A DNA stretch of 25,331 nt from Candidatus Saccharimonadota bacterium. GTDB lineage: Bacteria > Patescibacteriota > Saccharimonadia > Saccharimonadales > EFPC-124. The translations under genes were made by a program, and so were the position numbers. The notes below the pieces were generated by a model that saw only the letters and a list, made by a program, of their open reading frames with translations, did not search any database and was not told the origin of the DNA. Positions 22,920 through 25,331 of the stretch are shown in pieces (within the stretch, counting starts at the first letter, position 1; each line of letters begins with the position of its first letter). The stretch is taken from assembly GCA_016880595.1 (NCBI GenBank), contig JAEHDC010000005.1:1-25331 (forward strand), in the 5' to 3' direction.

Positions 22920-23483
22920 CTATTTTTTACGCTCTAGGTACTCACCTGTCCGCGTATCTACCTTAATCACATCGCCAGTCCTAATAAAGGCTGGCACTTT
23001 TACTACAAGGCCAGTTTCCAACGTGGCGTCTTTTTGCACGCTACTGGTGGTGTCGCCTTTTACAACATCCTCGGCATAGGTAACTTCCAGATACAAATTA
23101 TTTGGCAGCTCAACGTTTATAACTTTGCCCTCAAAAAACTGCAAACTAACTTCGTTACCGTCTTTAAGATATGGAGCGGCGTTTTCTACAAAATCGGCTG
23201 GCAGCTCAAACTGCTCAAACGTTTTGCCATCCATAAAATAATAGGTTGAACCGTCGTTGTACAAATACTGCACAGTACGATTTTCTACTATTGCTTCGTC
23301 AATTTTGTCTGAGCCTTTAAAGGTTTTTGGAATAACTGCGCCATCCAACAAGCCTTTTAGGCGTACGTTTACAATACTGCCGCCACGACCCATAACCTTT
23401 TGGCTATAATCTGTTACACGGTAAGGTCTGTTGTCAATCTGAATCAATGCACCTTTGCGCAGATCTGTGATATTGAGTGCCAT
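22920..23483 (-). CDS. efp: Elongation factor P
   Basis: The 187-residue protein has the three EF-P domains: KOW-like domain I (1-64, RKGALIQIDNRPYRVTDYSQ), OB domain II (about 66-128, NRTVQYLYNDGSTYYFMDGKTFEQFEL) and OB domain III (about 130-185, KVPAFIRTGDVIKVDTRTGEYLER). It rescues ribosomes stalled at polyproline. The tip loop, usually PGKGxA with a modified Lys, reads MGRGGS: Arg33 replaces the Lys and Met the Pro. It is the last gene of the rpsF-ssb-rpsR-efp operon, 13 bases after rpsR, with AGGAG before the ATG. Confidence 0.96.
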   Translation of the reverse strand: MALNITDLRKGALIQIDNRPYRVTDYSQKVMGRGGSIVNVRLKGLLDGAVIPKTFKGSDKIDEAIVENRTVQYLYNDGSTYYFMDGKTFEQFELPADFVENAAPYLKDGNEVSLQFFEGKVINVELPNNLYLEVTYAEDVVKGDTTSSVQKDATLETGLVVKVPAFIRTGDVIKVDTRTGEYLERKK

Positions 23484-23496
23484 TTTTGCGCTGCTC

Positions 23497-23685
23497 CTAG
23501 CCTACAAACGGTAGAAGCGCAAGATGCCTGGCGCGCTTAATTGCCACAGAAAGTTGAGTTTGCTGCTTTTGGCTAAGGCCGGTTTTGGCGCGTGGTTCAA
23601 TTTGACCATAGGCGTTTACAAAACGCTGCAATTGCTTTACATCCTTGTAATCGAAGTATTTTACTTCATTTTTGAATCGTTTCAT
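23497..23685 (-). CDS. rpsR: Small ribosomal subunit protein bS18
   Basis: A short (62 aa) bS18 with the core FDYKDVKQLQRFVNAYGQIEPRAKTGLSQKQQTQLSVAIKRARHLALLPF, the hallmark segment that binds 16S rRNA and bS6. The N-terminal extension seen in many bacteria is absent, so the protein is near the minimum family length. GGAG lies eight bases before the ATG, and ssb ends 11 bases upstream. Confidence 0.97.
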   Translation of the reverse strand: MKRFKNEVKYFDYKDVKQLQRFVNAYGQIEPRAKTGLSQKQQTQLSVAIKRARHLALLPFVG

Positions 23686-23696
23686 TTAAGTTCTCC

Positions 23697-24146
23697 TTAA
23701 AAAGGTATTTCACTGAGGTCAATTGGCTTGTCGTCAATTTCTTGCACTGATGGCTCATTGCTGTTGCTTGAACTGGCTTTGCGCGGCGCAGCTTGCGGAG
23801 CGCCAGCACCTTGACCGCCGCCGTCTAAGAATGTTACGTCGTTTGCTACAACTTCTACCTTGCTGTGCTTTTGACCGTCCTTTTCCCAACTGCGCTGGCT
23901 AAGCCGACCCATTACCAAGCATTTGCGTCCTTTGCTAAGATATTGGTTGACAAGTTCGCCTAATTTACCCCATGCTGTGACGTCAAAATAGTCCACAGCT
24001 TCTTGCGTTTGCCCAGATTGATCCTGCCACGCGCGGTTTACTGCAAGACTAAAGCTGCAAACCGATTGACCGCTTGGCGTGGTGCGCAATTCTGGATCAC
24101 GCGTTAGATTACCCATTAAAATTACTTGGTTAATACTTTTGCTCAT
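23697..24146 (-). CDS. ssb: Single-stranded DNA-binding protein
   Basis: The 149-residue protein has an OB fold (about 1-105) with SINQVILMGNLTRDPELRTTPSGQSVCSFSLAVNRAW, VDYFDVTAWGKLGELVNQYLSKGRKCLVMGRL and KHSKVEVVANDVTFL. A Gly/Ala/Ser-rich linker follows, then the acidic C-terminal tip DLSEIPF, which recruits replication and repair proteins. It sits between rpsF and rpsR, the widespread bacterial arrangement, with a strong GAGGAG Shine-Dalgarno. Confidence 0.97.
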   Translation of the reverse strand: MSKSINQVILMGNLTRDPELRTTPSGQSVCSFSLAVNRAWQDQSGQTQEAVDYFDVTAWGKLGELVNQYLSKGRKCLVMGRLSQRSWEKDGQKHSKVEVVANDVTFLDGGGQGAGAPQAAPRKASSSNSNEPSVQEIDDKPIDLSEIPF

Positions 24147-24164
24147 ACCCCGCTCCTCTACCCT

Positions 24165-24560
24165 TTACTCTTCTTCTTTTGCTTCTGTCTTTGTTTCAGA
24201 GTTCTCTTCTTGTGGCTTTTCTGCAGCCCTTGCGGCTTCCCGTTCCTCAGCTTCAAGCTTAGCGGCTATTGCTTTTGGATCAACGGCTGTTAGCAAGTAG
24301 CGCAAAGCTTCGTCAGTAATGTTGAGCGTGCTTTGCAGCTTCTTAACAGTTTCTGGCGGAAGACTAACTTCAAAATACATGTAAACCGCAAAATCTTCTT
24401 TGTTGATGCGGTATGCAAGTTTGCGCTTGCCCCAATTGTCTTCTTTAGTAATCTCGCCTTTGTTGTCCGCGATAATTTTGCGGAGTTTGGTGAGTGGTTG
24501 TTCCAGATCAATCTCAAGATCAGGATGCAACAAAACTACAAGTTCGTAGTCGCGCTTCAT
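24165..24560 (-). CDS. rpsF: Small ribosomal subunit protein bS6
   Basis: The 131-residue protein starts MKRDYELVVLLHPDLE, followed by IIADNKGEITKEDNWGKRKLAYRINKEDFAVYMYFEVSLPP, the bS6 ferredoxin-like fold that pairs with bS18 on the platform of the 30S subunit. A C-terminal Glu/Ala/Lys-rich tail of about 35 residues is longer than in many homologues and probably disordered. GGGAGG precedes the ATG. The mRNA leader of about 65 bases can fold and may be the S6:S18 autoregulatory site. Confidence 0.96.
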   Translation of the reverse strand: MKRDYELVVLLHPDLEIDLEQPLTKLRKIIADNKGEITKEDNWGKRKLAYRINKEDFAVYMYFEVSLPPETVKKLQSTLNITDEALRYLLTAVDPKAIAAKLEAEEREAARAAEKPQEENSETKTEAKEEE

Positions 24561-24628
24561 GTTTCCTCCCTGTGGAACCTGTTTGCAGCAGGCGCGTCTT
24601 TGGCGACGCAGGTTAATTTATACTGCGG
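24561..24628 (-). promoter_or_regulatory. Structured rpsF leader, candidate S6:S18 autoregulatory element
   Basis: Between the predicted start point and the rpsF ATG, the minus strand can form an outer stem AACCT/AGGTT around GCGTC-gccaaa-GACGC. An asymmetric internal loop contains CCTGCTGC, and CGCAG/CTGCG offers a competing pairing upstream. The S6:S18 complex is known to bind structured rpsF leaders in many bacteria. I cannot match this one to the published motif with certainty. Confidence 0.4.
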
Positions 24629-24630
24629 CT

Positions 24631-24659
24631 ATTATATCTCACTTCACAAAAAATATCAA
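24631..24659 (-). promoter_or_regulatory. Promoter of the rpsF-ssb-rpsR-efp operon
   Basis: The minus strand has TTGATA (24654-24659), a 17-base spacer and a perfect TATAAT (24631-24636). The leader to rpsF is about 65 bases. Confidence 0.8.
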
Positions 24660-24665
24660 TTGTGA
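24644..24665. repeat. Inverted repeat TCACAA-N10-TTGTGA over the divergent promoters
   Basis: Two 6-base half-sites are inverted and separated by ten bases, so their centres lie 16 bp apart. The dyad covers the rpsF -35 and lies about 40 bases before the lipoprotein start. It could be an operator, but the sequence is AT-rich and chance is possible. Confidence 0.35.
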
Positions 24666-24704
24666 TAAAAATAGTTAGAACGGTTTACTTCTTTTGGAGG
24701 TACG

Positions 24705-25331
24705 ATGCGTTTTGCGCAAAAGCTGACTGCTATAGTCACCGTCACCTGTTGCATCCTGGCTGCGGCAGCCGCAGGTTGTGGTAGCAAGTCGACAGGGACG
24801 ACCGCTAGCAGCCCACCTTCAGCCGAAAATTCGACTGCTGCACCCACCTTGGTTATGCCGTCGTGGACAGATGGTGGCGATTACGTTGCCTACTCCGAAC
24901 AGCTGCTCGGATATCTGGGCTATTTGGCCACGGAAAACGGCGTAAAAATTGATTCGGCAAAGTTGACACCGACAATTTTTTACACTACTGGCCAGGCACC
25001 AGAAGAGGTTGACTGTGGCGTCGATCCATACGACGGCAGTCTTTACTCTATCAGCCAGGGCGATAGCGGTTACGCGGCCATCTCTTTTTGTGGCAGCGAA
25101 AAGCTTATCATCGTTTTTGAAGAAGGCTTCATCAACGAAATAATGGTCATCATGACCGCCGTGTACGCCGTGTCTGAACTGGCTGCCAATAGCAGTTTTT
25201 CTCCGCTGTCAGCCTGCTACAGAGGCGCATTGGCAAAGGCCATGGCCGAGACAAGCAGTGTCGCAGCAACTGTAGTTGGGGTAATTGACGGCAGCGCCGG
25301 CCAGACCGACAATTCCGAGCAATATTCCCAG
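24705..25331 (+). CDS. Lipoprotein resembling a catalytically dead zinc metallopeptidase, C-terminus cut by window edge
   Basis: An open frame from the ATG (GGAGG five bases upstream) runs off the right edge: 209 residues with no stop. The signal peptide ends in a lipobox AAAGC with Cys25, followed by a Ser/Thr/Pro-rich linker (26-50). The body shows YAAISFCGSEKLIIVFEEGF (123-142), then AVYAVSELAANSS (152-164), then LSACYRGALAKA (168-179). This order resembles the YpfJ-type neutral zinc metallopeptidase family (FYCPxDxxIYLD, AHExGHHxQ, ELQADCYAGVWA). However, both metal-binding His and the catalytic Glu positions are replaced, the HExxH becoming SELAA. I infer a non-catalytic relative. By eye its GC content is higher than that of most of the window. 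Confidence 0.7.
   Translation, partial: MRFAQKLTAIVTVTCCILAAAAAGCGSKSTGTTASSPPSAENSTAAPTLVMPSWTDGGDYVAYSEQLLGYLGYLATENGVKIDSAKLTPTIFYTTGQAPEEVDCGVDPYDGSLYSISQGDSGYAAISFCGSEKLIIVFEEGFINEIMVIMTAVYAVSELAANSSFSPLSACYRGALAKAMAETSSVAATVVGVIDGSAGQTDNSEQYSQ

Noticed and set aside
24656..24847. 63-aa minus-strand ORF opposite the lipoprotein start
   Set aside because: It is antisense to a clear lipobox signal peptide with a strong Shine-Dalgarno, and it would end inside the divergent promoter region.
1..25331. Alternative genetic code (UGA = Gly) as in Gracilibacteria/SR1
   Set aside because: TGA serves as the stop at the expected C-termini of pilM, pilO, pilT and the TPR gene, with coupled ATGA starts, and no in-frame TGA interrupts conserved domains.
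1..25331. CRISPR arrays, insertion sequences or large tandem repeats
   Set aside because: No regularly spaced direct repeats, transposase-like frames or tandem arrays were seen on reading through the window.

Overview
The window looks like part of a chromosome of a Candidatus Saccharibacteria (TM7) or closely related Patescibacteria/CPR member. The reasons are the compact moderately AT-rich genome style, short or absent intergenic gaps, a nearly complete type IV pilus locus with no secretin (PilQ) or pilotin, minor pilins of the 'GDTLVEV' type, a secreted protein ending in 'ELPPRF', and single-copy informational genes. TGA is used as a stop (pilM, pilO, pilT, TPR gene), so the reading is standard code 11, not the UGA=Gly code of Gracilibacteria/SR1. 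This assignment is inference; no rRNA gene is present.

Layout. 1-1180: a truncated membrane-protein gene, tRNA-Gly(CCC), tRNA-Thr(CGT), an elaborate three-way-junction terminator, a basic orphan gene and tRNA-Asp(GTC). The gene-poor stretch 229-551 holds two tRNAs, their promoter and the branched terminator. 1218-3592: parvulin-type foldase, PH-domain membrane protein, tRNA-Arg(CCT), nucleoside diphosphate kinase. 3646-5458: divergent uppP and a Xer tyrosine recombinase. 5455-16829: a 12-gene minus-strand type IV pilus locus in the order pilM-N-O-(81-aa membrane protein)-pilB-T-C-A-D-fimT-V-W-X (13 coding regions including the small one). Starts are coupled (ATGA/TAATG) in the proximal half, and pilA has its own promoter and terminator. 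16878-19588: a two-gene unit for a membrane-anchored TPR protein and a 719-residue secreted Ig/beta-rich protein, probably a pilus-associated surface protein. 19693-22357: ychF with a DUF2797-like gene, convergent with tlyA. 22429-24560: an orphan gene, then the rpsF-ssb-rpsR-efp operon on the minus strand. 24705-end: a lipoprotein, truncated by the window, that looks like a catalytically dead zinc metallopeptidase homologue.

The genes form two themes. One is a monoderm-type retractable pilus: PilM/N/O platform, PilB extension and PilT retraction ATPases, PilC core, PilD processing enzyme, major pilin and a four-member minor pilin set, plus a secreted candidate adhesin. The other is housekeeping and translation. 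A regulatory theme crosses the window: several genes (PH gene, uppP, fimT, ychF, tlyA, pilM) have a TATAAT-like -10 box only 6-10 bases before the start codon and no Shine-Dalgarno, which predicts leaderless or near-leaderless mRNAs. Other genes (pilA, ndk, rpsF, ssb, rpsR) have strong Shine-Dalgarno sequences. All four tRNAs encode the 3' CCA.
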